Positions 25,734-38,440 of a stretch of DNA of 64,000 bases are shown piece by piece (the first letter of the stretch is position 1; each line of letters begins with the position of its first letter). The notes beneath the pieces were generated by a model, which ran no database searches, was not told the origin of the DNA, and was given only the letters and a program-made list of their open reading frames with translations. The position numbers and the translations under genes are program-made. This stretch comes from Apium graveolens (lineage: Eukaryota; Streptophyta; Magnoliopsida; Apiales; Apiaceae), in assembly GCF_009905375.1 (NCBI RefSeq), contig NC_133648.1:23429884-23493883 (forward strand), in the 5' to 3' direction.

Positions 25734-27912
25734 CTACTCAACAACTACTATATCAAAAGTTACTTCATCTGCCAGTAAACTAAGAACAACTACATCGTTA
25801 ACTTTCAGTCCGTTTTCCCGCACAAATTTGTTCCAGCCGACCGAGAACCTTCTCTTTCCATTAGTCACGTTAATTCCAGTGTTCCAAATTTGCCCAAATC
25901 TTCAACGATAGGATGCAGGGTCCCATCAATTTACTACAAAATTATTGTTTCCAATTCATAATTTTGGGTATTTAAGAATCTTCCACTATTGTCCACACTA
26001 AAAACAATAAATTGAAAACTTACCAATTCGTTACAGTGTGTACCCACATGAGATTTCATAAGAGTAAATACAACTTCTTCAATAATGTTTTCGCCCATTT
26101 CCTCAAGTCCATCTTCAATATTGTCGTCTCCATCATTATTATCAATAATATCAAGATTATCTATGTGATTGTATTCGGTCTCACTATCATGACCATCTTT
26201 ATCATCACTAATTTGGATAATTATATCATTATTTAGTTCTTCTCCTTCTTCTGATATTATTTTTGTGTAATCTATGTCATCCACGTTTGAAAATATAGTA
26301 ATAAGATATATTATGCTTCATTATATTATTATAATGATATATTAAATTGTGTAAAAACTTATAAAGTAGTTGAATATTCTTTTTTCCGCATATCTTTCAT
26401 AAACCAATGCCCAGGTGTAATATCAGGTCTCGAATATATTAAATCATACTCCACCTCCATCCCATCGCTCCTGTAAATTCTCATCCTGGCTTCATGATTT
26501 CCATCAATCGTGATTAAAAAGGTATCACGTCTCTGTAGACTATATTGCTGGAAGATTTTCCCACTTTTCCAATACTCTGTGTCTTTTTTATACGATACTG
26601 GAAAAATAGTATCTCCGCAATGTACTATATTCGCGTTGGAAATCATATGATCATAAAATAGATGAACCAGCATTGGTGGAATCTGTCAGGTATCAATAGT
26701 TTAGAATACATTGTAGTACATATTTTTGAAATAGTAAACTAAAAAATGAATGTATGTACCAAGTCAGTTTACAATTTCTTTGTAATGCCACACATGCAAG
26801 TGCATTACATGTAAAAAAGATGTAGTCATATCTTCAGTTCCTGTTCAAAAGATATATACTTAAAAAGAATCATAGATGTAGCATTAATCATCTATTCTCA
26901 TATAATGAATATTATTATTACTAATAAAGCACAAAAGGCCAAACATTACCTAATGACATTTCATGTGGTCGAATATCATCACTTTTGAACAGACAAACAT
27001 GAACCAGGTGTTTGTCCAATGAAATAAGTGAATCGAACACAAGAATGTCAAATATTTCCACTCTACTATACCTCACGATTTGTTTCCATCCATTACCAAA
27101 ATAACAATCATTGTGGGATTTTTCAATTTTAACTTCCCAGGTTTTTTACAGAAAACACAACTGTATTGTGTTCCCGTCTTTCCATTGTCCATATAATTCT
27201 GACATTTTTTTCGGAAGTAGCTGTATCAGTAAAATAATCAAAATGTTAAACATTTATAACAAAAAAAGATATAAGAAAACATTTATGAATCTACCAACTA
27301 TTTTACTTATCATTGGGCCAATATCAGATGGGCGGATGGTATGGTCGTAAAAACTTAATTCCCTTCCAATTACGCTAAAAAAATACCGCATCCTCGCCTT
27401 TTCATCCTCCAAATCATCCAAATCGAGAATGAACTCTTTTTATTTTATATTATTAGGTATATTCACACAATTTTGTGAATCACAACCAGAATAATCTATT
27501 GCCAGACCAGATGAATTATATATCTCAATAAAGAAATTTCCACCTCCAATATAATTCAACGATACCGTATACATCTGTCGGACATTATGGCTTTTTATAA
27601 AATTTTCAAATCCAAGTAATTTTTTATTATCACTATCATAAAATCCTTCACAATTAATTCCTTCTCTGCAAATAAGAAAGATTTGTCGAGGAAGTTTGGC
27701 ATAAAATTCCATGAAGAATGGTTTTGGTACTCTCTGTCATCAATATATACGCAAACGATCAATTTCACATTTATATTAATTGCCAACGACTCTATATTGA
27801 GTATTGTATTACATACCAATGAACCAAAATAGTTATGTTCACAAATTCCGACTAAGAAGCTTTTCCTCTTAGCTTTAAGGCCTTCTTCGGTGCTTGATAA
27901 ACGACCTTGCAA
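25734..27912 (-). pseudogene. Multi-B3-domain (REM/VRN1-like) DNA-binding protein, probably degenerate
   Basis: Minus-strand blocks resemble successive plant B3 DNA-binding domains. The first (27710-27480) holds GFENFIKSHN and NFFIEIYNSSGLAIDY, the usual B3 second half. The second spans an intron and ends GWKQIVRYSRVEIFDILVFD (27035-26960). A third lies at 26673-26359 (RRDTFLITIDGNHEARMRIY). An acidic Asp/Glu-rich linker (26284-25934) follows, then a last block FSVGWNKFVRENGLKVNDVV and a TAG at 25736-25734. B3 proteins of this type act in the nucleus as transcription regulators. One in-frame TAA interrupts the end of the first domain (about 27441), so either an intron removes it or the gene is dead. 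It could also be a fragment carried by the nearby Helitron-like sequence. Confidence 0.6.
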
Positions 27913-28321
27913 AATTTGATAATATTGAAATCATTACGTAATTTTTAAATAATATGTCAAAACTAGGCTAATCAGGCTAACTTTTTATTCATCCAGACAT
28001 CAACTTGGAGTATAATGTAGATGTTAAATATCACAAGCAATATATAAATTATAAATAATAAAATAATTTGACATTTCTTAGCAAAAGATTGTTATGTAAA
28101 TCATATTAAATTACAAATAATAATACACAACACATTATACTATAACTCTCCAAAAGTGGTGATGTAGAATATATGTGTTTTTGTACTTTCAAACTAAGTA
28201 CAAACTAACCTTCATCATTTTTGCACGAGAGAGATGGTAAAGTGCTAAACCGTGACTTGCAACAAGAGCCGATACGATGATATTTTATATTAATAGAACT
28301 TATAATCTAAGATCATTTTAG

Positions 28322-28366
<45 letters not shown>

Positions 28367-29799
28367 TTTTTTTTAACATATTGGACAGTTTTAGGTAAAA
28401 TAAGACAACTAATATATTTATGAACAATACATTTTCCATATATTTAGCTTACTTAAATCTTATATGATTTTGTAGAATCACTCGAAAAACTTCATGAAGA
28501 TTTGTAATGAATCAATTAATATCTTTTCAAATTTCAAAAAAATAAGATCTAGAATAACGAAATTTGTAATCTAAATGCTTCCTTGAAAATATGTGTTTGT
28601 TTTCAAAGTTAAATTAAAAAAAATTAAAACTGATTTTCCTGATACACTTTTATTTTTAAAATATTTTTACTCGAATTCTCAATAATCATTTGTATAATTT
28701 ATCAGCAATATAAAATAAAAGAAATAATTGTTTTAGCTTCTTTCTACAAACTAACTAAAGGAAAGTTTAAAATTACCTAGGTATTGTTTATCAACTTTTC
28801 CTTTCTTTTGTATCCATGTCTATCAATCATAAATCATTACAATTTCATCTTTTCATATCAATCAATTAATGTAGTGAAAAACAATTAAAGATTATGAATC
28901 AAGTTTTTGACCAAGAATTAGAAACTCCTGTAGTTGTGATTTTGTACAAGGTCATCGTTAAATGACATAATGTTAATATTATTACTTTTAGGTTCATATT
29001 TTTCACAAAATAATTTATAACTTATTAACAATTATTGAACTTTTATATTTTTAAAAGCCTCAATAGCAATAACCAATTTCCCTGCCTCAAGATATATCTT
29101 AATCTTGATTTGGAGGTGGTAATAATAATGAGAGAAATATGTTTTTATTATAAATTATGTTATATTAATATTAAATATTAAATATATTAACTTAATTTAT
29201 TTATTTTTACTTTTAAATTATAATTATATTGTTTATACATTTTTTTGTTAATATCTTATCATGTTTTTTATTTTAGTCTTGAATTTAAAGGATTTGATGG
29301 ACGGCTTTTTGCCGAGTGAAATTATTAGTCATCATCAAAGATCTTAAGGATTTAAAATTTCCAATATATTCGATAAAATATTAAGACCGTAGTATTTTTA
29401 AATACGTAGTGGTATTGGATATTGGATCTTTTAACTAGTTCATTGAATATTTGTGGTGGGAATTCATAAAGCATTATAAATTTTATTTAAATTTATTAGC
29501 AATTTATCAATTTTATGTCTTTCAATTATTATACAGTAATGCACGCACAATTTGTTTTAGTGATGTAATTTCACTAACATAATTAATTTAAAAATATTTT
29601 TAACAAATTTAAAATTTACTCCATGTACATTTTTATAATCGTAAATAATTAAATATAATTATGTGTTTCAACATACTAATTCAAGTATCAGACACCTATG
29701 CCAATCTTTGCATTTTTTAACAATACAAAGGTATGATGAATTTTGCGATATTGCACTAAAAAATTTTTAAAATAAATTTTGTATATTGCAAGAAATTTT
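27913..29799. other. AT-rich intergenic DNA
   Basis: No coding frame is recognised. A short AT-repeat microsatellite occupies 28329-28364. The rest is low-complexity AT-rich sequence with no clear terminal repeats. Confidence 0.5.
28328..28365. repeat. (AT)n microsatellite
   Basis: An uninterrupted run of about 18 TA/AT dinucleotides. Confidence 0.95.
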
Positions 29800-29826
29800 T
29801 GTGTGCGAAGCACGGGCTATATTACT
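29798..29826 (+). other. Helitron-like 3' terminus (degenerate)
   Basis: GTGCGAAGCACGGGC forms a short stem (GTGC/GCAC with loop GAA) followed by TATATTACTAT. This resembles the 3' hairpin and CTRR end of plant Helitrons on the plus strand, but the final bases do not fit CTRR exactly. The matching 5' end was not found. It may mark the right end of a Helitron that included the RPA and helicase remnants. Confidence 0.4.
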
Positions 29827-29921
29827 ATTCTTAAATTCATGTGAGTTGATTATGGTGTAGAATTATTTATTTATAAATAAAAAATAGTTGTCAACATGAA
29901 TTACACGTGAGATTTACGTTA

Positions 29922-30240
29922 TTCGTATAGATATAAGAAATAATAGCTAACACATTAATTAAACGAAAGGATAAAGTCAAATTTGAAGATTGAATAAATT
30001 ATGCGCGTGATTTATGATTGTTTAAATTTGAATTTTTTATTTGTGATTGGTTGAAAATACCAAAAAGAATTATGAGGATTAATTACATGCAATATTTAAG
30101 TTAATGTGTATTATGTCATAACCATAGTTAACACATTAACTATATGAAAAGATTCGGTTAAATATATAGATTAAGTAGATCATGGCGTGATTTAACACAT
30201 ATTAAATTTGAAATTTTTGTGTGTTTGGTTGGAAATTAAT
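29922..30240. repeat. Dispersed AT-rich repeat, copies B and C
   Basis: Copy B (29922-30070) and the weaker copy C (30110-30240) match the repeat at 17036-17190. Each has a TTAACACATTAA-like word, a GTCAAAT-type segment and a GCGTGATTT word in the same order. Confidence 0.5.
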
Positions 30241-30401
30241 CAAATATCATACTATCACGTTATGTGAATTCATATTTGTTTGAATAGTACACAAAAAAAT
30301 TGACATTATAAAATTAATTGATTTATATGTTACAAAACTTTATCAAAACATAATACGATATTTCAAATTTCATATTTTTATATCATTATAAAATATAAAT
30401 A

Positions 30402-31506
30402 CTAGCTTAAAACTCGTGCGATACACGGATCACACATACTTTTTTTAATATTATATAATTTTTTTAAAAAAATGAATTCAAAATTCATTTAAAACTTTAA
30501 ATGTTATGATTTCATAATAATTATATTAGTAAACGTATATGTTCATAACTTTTTCGAAAATTTAAATTTATTTAAAGTGATAGCATTGGTAAGGAGAGAA
30601 ATGTTATTATAACGAAATTATTATTTTATCGAGGGTAAAAATATAATATCTTCATTTTGTTGGGACCTTAAAATATTATTTTAGCATGTTGATTATTTAA
30701 TCGATTAATAGTAATTCTATAAATAATATTTGAAAAAGGCAATATTACTGAATGAACGATATAGTTTTATTGATAATTCTATATATATTTTTTAAAAAAT
30801 AATATTTATATTTTAATTAAAATTTGATTTTTAGTTCATATCAATAAAATACGAATTATACTTAGTCTATTATTAATTTGATTTATCTCGGATCAGTGGT
30901 TTATATTATTTTATTTTAGAATACACCGACCAAATCAAACTAATTATTTTTAATTTAATTTTAATTTTTTTAAGTGTGGATCAATAAGATAATTTTGTTT
31001 TAAACTGAATAATTAGTATATATTTTTTTTGTTACTCGAATTGTATTTTTATTTTAATTTTGTGTTAGTATGAATAAATTCTATAATTTATTTTTTAATC
31101 CTGGATAAATAAAATATATTATTTTCTTTATCCAAGTTCATTTTATAATTTTTTTAGACTACCCATATTATTATTCTTTTATCTTAGCCTTATTCACTTG
31201 ACATATCAACTAAATCTTAATAATTATATTTAGGTTGCTTATTAATTTAGTCCGAAGTAACAAATTAGAATTATATAGAACTCGATATGAATTAAAATAT
31301 AAATTGGTAGAAAAAGTTGAATTAAATAGAAGTGAAATTAGTAAAGTAATAGAGGAATTTGACTTCAATATCAATTAGAATTAGAATTGATCGACCCAAT
31401 AATTAGAATTAAAATAATTAAATAAGGGTAATTAAGTAATTTCACCAAGTACCGACCAGCCGACTACCAAATTTTTAATGTTTCTTTTATTATAATATAG
31501 TATAGA
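30402..31506 (-). mobile_element. Non-autonomous Helitron 1
   Basis: On the minus strand the segment starts TCTATACTATATTATAAT at 31506 and ends with the hairpin CGTGTATCGCACG followed by GTTTTAAGCTAG, with the next base T. A 5' TC, a 3' stem-loop and a CTAG end before T are the hallmarks of a Helitron. The 1,105-bp interior is AT-rich with no frame. The base before the 5' TC is G rather than A, so that border is slightly less certain. Confidence 0.7.
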
Positions 31507-32652
31507 CTTGTTATTCAAGAGATTTGATTTTAAACTACATAATAAAATGTAGAGATTTAAAAAATGATAAAAATTTGAAATTGTTGATTTTTAAATTAAA
31601 GATAGTGATAAAATTCAAAATTGTATAGTTGTAACGTATAGATTTGTTGTTAGTAATGGTAAAAAGTTAAAAAAATGATTTTGTTAAATTTGTGGGTAAT
31701 ATTGAAAAGTCAAATGGGAAAATATGTTTGAATTTGAATTTGAATCAATGATAAAGTTATATATAATAATTAGAGTGATTAATCACTAAACCAGTTTGGT
31801 TAACGTCATGGATTAAGACTCCAAAAAGGAAAGAATTTCATAAATTTTGATTGGTCAAAATTGAAATGGTGACTTTTAATCTGCTGAAAATTAAGAGAAA
31901 ATCTATGATTTACTAACTATATGGTATAATAGACTTAGCTTTTTTAAATAAAGATAGATATTTTAAGATGTATTCAGATATATTTATCCAAACATACTTT
32001 ATCTTTTTAACAAAGTTTAACAATAAAATATATATTTAATTAAAAATAATAAAATAATAATAAATCGCACGGTTATAGGCTTGCAGTTTATTGCAACAAG
32101 ACTAGCACAACCCTAATTAGGGCTGAGCAAAAATTGAAAAAGTTCGAGACCGAAATCTCCAACTAATATAAACCAATAATTTATAAAATAATTGTTAAAA
32201 AATATATTTTTTATTTTTTTAGTGATATATTATATTCAGGGTTTATTATATGTACATTGTGACGTGTATCATGATTTTACGTTCATATTAATAACAACCC
32301 TAGTTGGTGTGAAAAAATAAACACCACTATGACCTCATGATTGTTTCTTAATTTGAGATACGAATCGATGATCATTTCACCGAATCGATGATCATTTCAC
32401 CATTAGAAACGATAAACAAACAATAATTGACAATAACAAATATACCAATTACTAATTTATTAATATTAAATAAATGGTGGTGGGACAAATCGAACCCGGG
32501 TCCCTCCCTAAACTGAACTTTGAGACCATGCTAAGTAACCAATGCACTAAGTAATCAGTTAATCTAAAACCATAAAATGGTAGAGAAAGATCCCAAGATG
32601 ATATTATAATTATGTTAGAATATATGTATATTAATAGTGATATATTATATTA
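31507..32652. other. AT-rich intergenic DNA with a 20-bp tandem duplication
   Basis: No gene is recognised. CGAATCGATGATCATTTCAC occurs twice back to back (about 32360-32400). A short GC-richer patch near 32485-32510 (CGAACCCGGGTCCCTCCC) resembles tRNA-derived or intergenic Helitron filler but has no supporting structure. Confidence 0.4.
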
Positions 32653-33039
32653 CTAATTTAAAACCCGTGCAATGCACAGACCTTCTTTTATTATTATATA
32701 ACTTTTGAGAAAAATTAATTTGAATTGAAATTTTATATTTTTAAATGATATGATTTCATGATATATATTAGTACCTGTATATGTTCATGATTTTTTAATA
32801 AGAGATATTTGAAAAATACAATGATGTTTATTTAAAAATACAGTTTTATTGACATTAATATGAATTAGAATTTAAATTTATAGAAAACTTGACTTTAATA
32901 TCAAATATTAAAATGTAGAGTTCAATATAAATTAGAATTTAAATTGATAGATGAAGTTGATTTCTATATGAATGAGAATTAAAATGACCGACCGACCAAC
33001 CAAATTTTTAATGTTTCATCTATTATATAATAGTATAGA
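32653..33039 (-). mobile_element. Non-autonomous Helitron 2 (387 bp)
   Basis: On the minus strand it starts TCTATACTATTATATAAT at 33039, preceded by A, and ends with GTGCATTGCACGGG and TTTTAAATTAG followed by T. The 5' end and hairpin match the 1.1-kb Helitron at 30402-31506; the terminal CTAG has become TTAG. It is a short internally deleted relative. Confidence 0.65.
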
Positions 33040-33364
33040 TATATAATATTATATATGGGTGTTTTAGCAAGTTATCTTGTAACAGTTTATTATATAACAT
33101 TTAAGAGCAAATTTATCAATAATAATATAATAACTGTTGTTGGAGGATTCAGAAAAAGGAGTGCTTAACCAAACTACAAATTATACTCCATTCCAATTAT
33201 TAGTATACACTAAAAATATAAACACTTATATCATGACGCTTAAAACACTAGTGGGAGGATTGTATCTAGGGAACAAACATTTTAATTATTTTGAGTAACT
33301 TAGAAGCGTGGAACATCCTCATATTCTTTTTGTCGCCCATAAAAGTAGGTGATTAAGATTAAAT
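33040..33364. other. Intergenic DNA between Helitron 2 and the segmental duplication
   Basis: AT-rich sequence without recognisable genes or repeats. Confidence 0.4.
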
Positions 33365-33634
33365 AGAAAAGTTTTAGTAACGATTAAACATAACATTTTG
33401 AATATAATTTGAATTTAAATTTCAAAATGTTATATAATCTATTACGATTTTAATATACATTTTTAATTACTCCTGTAATTTCATGTTAGTAATTTCATCA
33501 TCTGTGTTAAATATGATTCATTAAATAATTGATATACTAGTTATTAAGAGTATCAAAATTATATATTTATAAATAATTATATTATCAAATTAATAAATTA
33601 TTTACAAGATAAATTCTTTGACATATTATATATT

Positions 33635-36600
33635 TGTAACAGCCCGTACTTCCGGACTATTAATTCTAAAACTGAAACAAAAATAAAAATAGATCCTTAT
33701 TTTGAAAATTCAAAAATAACCAAAAGAGTCAAAGGAGCGGTCAAACTTATTGAATCAAAAGCAACAAAAATAGCAGCTCCACAAATCCAATAATGATTGT
33801 CTAAATAGATAATCAAGTTTATTCTTTAAATACGAAAATATTTATTCTAATTCAAATAGCACGAAATTAAGCAGCACAGATCTTCACATAGTTCACATTC
33901 CTTATTCTTAATATGCTCCAATTTCTGAACCTGAAATATTAAAAGGGAGTGAGCTATAAAGCTCAACAAGTTCAAATTGACAAACTATTTAACTGAAAAA
34001 TAATGAGTGTTTTAATAAAATGATTTTTCTCAAAACAATACTAATTTTGTAAAATAATTTCTAAAATAAATTCAACCCAAAGTTTTATATTTTAAAAATT
34101 CAGAATTTAAAACAGAGCAAAATTTATAACTAAGTAAAACAAAATGAAACGATAATTCTTATAAATACCACAGTCTTGATCTACGACCACACTTTGCCGG
34201 TAGCCGGCATCTTATTCTTATTGGTATTCTCATATACCACATTTTACCGCTGGTCGGCATCTGAAGTTCAATAATTATGCGCCATTAATAGGTATCTAAA
34301 GTTGCACACTTGCGCCTACTAAGAGTATCTAAGACTAATTCCGGAACTATAACAAAAATTACGAACGGGTTCGAAAACGTAGAGAATGGGTTCTAAAATT
34401 CACAAATACTTATATCTTATAATTTCAAAATTAAAGTTCTTATATCTTATACGAAATTAAAAACAGAATTGAAATATCTTTTCCGGAAATTAAAAGTAAG
34501 TCAAAAGTACTTAGCTCAAAGTCGACACTTAAATCCAAAATTAATAACACAAACAAATCCTATATTATAAATCACGCCAAGTCAAATAAATATTCACCTT
34601 TAATTTTCTTAACACCTTTAATAAACAGTTAACATACTAAGCAATCATTAGTACAAGAATGCAAGCTAATTAGCACGTAATACATGTATAGTGAACACAA
34701 ACTGACGTAACCATGTACTGGACAAATCAACAAAACACTAACTTATATTAATACAATATAGTTTGCCAAATCAATCCATTTTCCTCCTGTTGCTGCACGT
34801 AATTAAATACATGCACTAACACCTAATAATATATTAACATTCATACACAAACCATTTTTTTTCTTATTGTTATTCTTTTAAAACATTTTATTTACGCATA
34901 TAACTCACTTAAACAAATAGCTCACAATTGATGACAAGAGAATCAACTTAATTATGCGTAGTTCTAATGATGATCGTACAAAATAATTATGCCGTGAAAA
35001 TCATAATAATTTACTAATTTTAAAATATGTGTTGACGGAGGAATTTGGTAACAACAAAATTTGAGGTTCGTCGCCGGAATCAAGATCTACGATGGTGGTT
35101 CTTCACCTGGAAAAGGAGCGGAGTATGGTGGTCCTGATGAATTGGGGGCTGAGATTGCTTAGGGTTGGTGGTGACTCCTTAAGGCTCTCGATTCCCACCC
35201 CTTGTAATTTGCCTACGTATCCCTATTTATGGGGAATCAAGCTAACGTAGTTCTTGTGGAACAAGAAACCTAATGGGCCTTGATTTCTCACCCTGAAGCC
35301 CAGTAGGAAACCTACTGCCCAGTAGGAAACCTACTGGAAACCGTCTTCTACTAGTTTTAGGATTGTCCACCGATGAGGCCCAACCACTAAGGCCCAAAAC
35401 TCGTCCGCGACTCCGAGACTTCGCAGATAAGGCATCTTCCCGGCCGAGGATAACCCTCCACTACCAGTGTTTCTCTAGTCCTCGGACGCAGGTATAGTCG
35501 TGGTTCACCCCAAATGTTGGACGCATCCTTGTCCCCCGGATAAGGAGCCCCTACCAGATTGCAGGACAAGTGATCCCAAGCTTTGGGGTGCAAAGTGCAG
35601 GATACTCCGAAGTCTCCCAACGAGGACATCCGTTAACTACAGAAACAGAGCTCCCAAAGCACGCACCAAGGTTCACCCATTATCCCCAATGAGGACACTC
35701 ATTGACTACAAGAGGAGGCCTTCCGTTCAGGCATATCCTGGAGGTCTCTGACCATGGACACCGCCTTCCTGTGATTGCATTACAGGAAGGGGTTCTTCAA
35801 TAGAGTACCTGCAAAAAATATATTAGTAATAATCTTCCATTGTCCCCTGAAGTATCCAAAGAGTCCGTCTAAGTAGCATGTCAAAGTTGCATTCTGTGCC
35901 AAGTAGAATCTAAGGGCGAACCAAACAATTATACTATGTGCCAGGTAGAAGCGTGTCCAAATATTTCTGCATGTTGGCACCAACTTGTGTCATCAGCCTT
36001 TGATCTTTTCTTTTATCATTCTAAATTATAGGGCACACCTTAACTTATTCAACGGGTAGGGCTCGCCTTAACCACCTCCATGGAAATCCATTGTGTGAAT
36101 ATGTTAAAGTAATCATGTCCGAGGAATCTGTCTAAGAAATCTGTCTATCAAATATTTTGGGCTCGCCCTAACTTGTCCAAAGGTAAGGGCTTGCCCTCAC
36201 CTATCCAAGGGTGCCAAGATATTCAAGGGGTTTGGCTCGCGCCAACCCGTCCGCGAAAATTCATTTGCTTGGCATCCGCCCAAATTGAGTCATGTTGACC
36301 CGACTTTTATCTGGATATCTTTTGTACCAAATTTTAACTATAACAATATGCATATAACGATGAACTAATTAAATCACTAATAACAATTAGGATAAATAAA
36401 TTAATAAAATAATTTACCTAATACTATACATAAACACACGAGTACAGTTCATCAAGCAAGCATATGTTCAAACATGTTGCAATATATGATTGTAGTACAG
36501 GAGAGAAAGAAAAATTACACACCTGCAGAGACCGAGATATGTACTAAAACTTGGTCCTAAAGTTTCTACAAGCTCTTCAAGTAAATTTTAAAAATAAAAT

Positions 36601-36790
36601 ATTTGACACGCACAATTACCTAAATTAAAAAATTATTGATTTTCTAATTTATTCTCACACTTCATTCAACAAATAAAAAATCTTTTCCTAACTCAAATAA
36701 CTTGAACAAAAAGTTTCCGAAATATTCTAACTTAAATTTTTTATCTAATATCTAATAAATAAATTAAAAATAAAAATTACGGATTTTACA
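33635..36790 (-). repeat. Solo LTR of a gypsy-like element, disrupted by a second LTR
   Basis: On the plus strand it starts TGTAACAGCCCGTAC and ends ATTTTACA, so on the minus strand it reads TGTAAAATCC..GGGCTGTTACA, a TG..CA LTR of gypsy style. Copy 2 of the segmental duplication has the uninterrupted site (near 41560), confirming an insertion. The target-site duplication is imperfect: ATATT on the left and ATTAA on the right share only ATT. Without the inner insertion it would be about 1.8 kb. No internal coding region is present. Confidence 0.7.
35030..36345. repeat. Second solo LTR nested in the first (TSD ATATG)
   Basis: A 1,316-bp GC-richer segment starts TGTTGACGGAGG and ends ACTATAACA, with a perfect 5-bp duplication ATATG at 35025-35029 and 36346-36350. 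TGTT/AACA ends and the lack of any coding region fit a solo LTR left by recombination. Internal direct repeats include AGTAGGAAACCTACTG (35302-35333). Frames such as 35387-35629 and 35500-35751 look like chance frames. The orientation was not determined. Confidence 0.8.
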
Positions 36791-36949
36791 ATTAAACTTA
36801 CAAAACAAATTATCTGTTCACAACTAATTTAGTATATAAATTGAAAATCGTATGAATCAAAACTATTGGTTGAAATCATTTTATAAAATATGAGTAGCTA
36901 GTTATAAATGCATATCTTGCTATCTATATTGGTCAAAATCATTTCGTAC

Positions 36950-37300
36950 ATATCGCTTCAACTTCATATCTGAGTCGTTCATTGAAAGTATATATTATGC
37001 GGTTCACATTGGCGATCCGCGTGATAAGTTTTAATTGGTGAAAAGCATTTTGTGCGGATTGCTCTTGCATCATATCTGAGTCGTTCATTATAATTGCTTA
37101 TCATGTGGTCCATATATTCGTGGACAGCGATCCGCGTGATAAGCTTTTATAGGTCAAAATCATTTTGTGCAGATCGCTTTTGCATCTTGCATATCAAGCG
37201 GTCCATATTCGTAGTTTACGTTTAATTCTAATCTTAACCGTTGGTTGATTTTTATCATCGGAAAGAAGCACAACGCATGTTACTCCTATATATACTCATC
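36950..37300 (+). promoter_or_regulatory. Promoter-like region with about 110-bp direct repeats
   Basis: CATATCTGAGTCGTTCATT occurs at 36966 and 37072, and GCGATCCGCGTGATAAG at 37011 and 37129. A TATATATAC box follows near 37285 and a pyrimidine-rich leader after it. The same arrangement exists in copy 2 (41735-42030), where part of the repeat is shorter. It sits upstream of the coiled-coil ORF remnant and may be its promoter. Confidence 0.35.
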
Positions 37301-37479
37301 TTGTTATCCTCGTTTAGAATTTGTATCTTAACTCTTTTTCTCTCCCCCTACTTCCCATTTAACACATCTCTTTAATTTTTTCGGTGAACTTTCCATATCC
37401 TTCTACAAGTTTAGCATTAAATTTTCTAACGTACTCTCAAAAATCATGCATCCTGTAATTATAAACACTATTTATCCCT

Positions 37480-38200
37480 CAAAATTTGAGTAGAAAAAAG
37501 AGGATTGTTTATGATACATCAAAAAAATTGTCTACATGGAGAATGACATTGGGGGAGGTGGTGTTCGGTTCTTCCTCTAATCCTTCTTGGCCAAAACGCG
37601 CTTCCCTTGATAGCCTATTTCTTCTCTGGTGCCCGATCTTCCTCAATCCCTTGATAGCATTTGTCTGTGGATGAGTTGCTGATTTTTCTGCTGTAGATAT
37701 GGCTGATGGTTCAGGTAGCTAGCCCAGCTAGTGGAAGTCATGAAAGTAGAGGAGATCAGAGTCCAAGGTCAAATGTCAGGGAGCGAGATAGGTTCCTACC
37801 AAAAGGAGGCCATTATATCTCGGGTAATCTAGCTCAATTGTTTTCATAGCATGTGTTTTTTTGTTAAGGCTATAGCTAGCAGTTGCTCACCCCTTCAGCT
37901 GGTTAATTTTTCTGTTCTTTCTAATGTAGGAGGTTTCGTAAAGAAGTGAAACCGAGGCATGGTTCTGTCTCTTGTAAGGTCCAAGGAGAGAGAGGAATTC
38001 AAGAGCATTTTGGGCAATTATCGCTAGGTTGAGTACAATCTGGTAGAGTTGGAGAAAGAGAAAGATTCCAACTGGCTTGTGGAGCAAATAAAAGATCATA
38101 ACTTGGATTAACAAGTTTGCTGAAGAAGCCAAGGCGTCACACAAGGATGCCACTGCTCAAAATTATAAAATAATACACTTTGAGGCTATTAGAGCAGAGC
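37480..38200 (+). pseudogene. Coiled-coil ORF remnant of retroelement type, copy 1
   Basis: Short plus-strand frames read SRKKRIVYDTSKK at 37489 and, further on, a charged helical stretch (EREEFKSI..., 37985-38110) and a KASHKDATAQNY-like end near 38125-38165. The same pieces occur in copy 2. The composition resembles the coiled-coil end of proteins encoded antisense in Tat-lineage gypsy elements, such as the one at 59.9-61.9 kb in this window, but the similarity is weak. Several stops and frameshifts make it non-functional. Confidence 0.35.
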
Positions 38201-38440
38201 TGTGATCTTCTTTTGTATGCCCTGTCCGAAATCACTATTGAGATATTCGACAACTGGGACCGCACCTTCTTCATACTTGCATGCCAGAAGTAGAGCTGTG
38301 ATACCAGCAAGCTGGAGCTTTTTACGTACAGCAGGGTGAATGGCCAAGAACCTATCAATTAGATTCACAGTCAAGTACAGGGTCTCCTGCATCAGCTCGA
38401 ACTTGAAGTGGACCTGCTCATTCCATGATAAAGTTAACAA
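38160..38440 (-). pseudogene. B-type cyclin fragment, copy 1
   Basis: On the minus strand the frame reads [20 protein letters not shown], then [16 protein letters not shown] and [12 protein letters not shown], then VPVVEYL. This is the core of the cyclin box of plant mitotic cyclin B, which binds and activates CDK. About 70 residues survive; the destruction box, the rest of the cyclin box and the C-terminal fold are missing. After VVEYL the expected continuation (ISDRAY..) is in another frame, so there is a frameshift. Its upstream edge runs into non-coding sequence at about 38445. It is a captured exon, duplicated with its surroundings. Confidence 0.85.

Noticed and set aside
32480..32515. 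Possible tRNA-like B box (CGAACCCGGGTCCC)
   Set aside because: No A box at the right distance and no cloverleaf could be drawn.
35387..35751. Opposing frames of about 80 codons
   Set aside because: They sit in a GC-richer solo LTR bounded by ATATG duplications; no motif.
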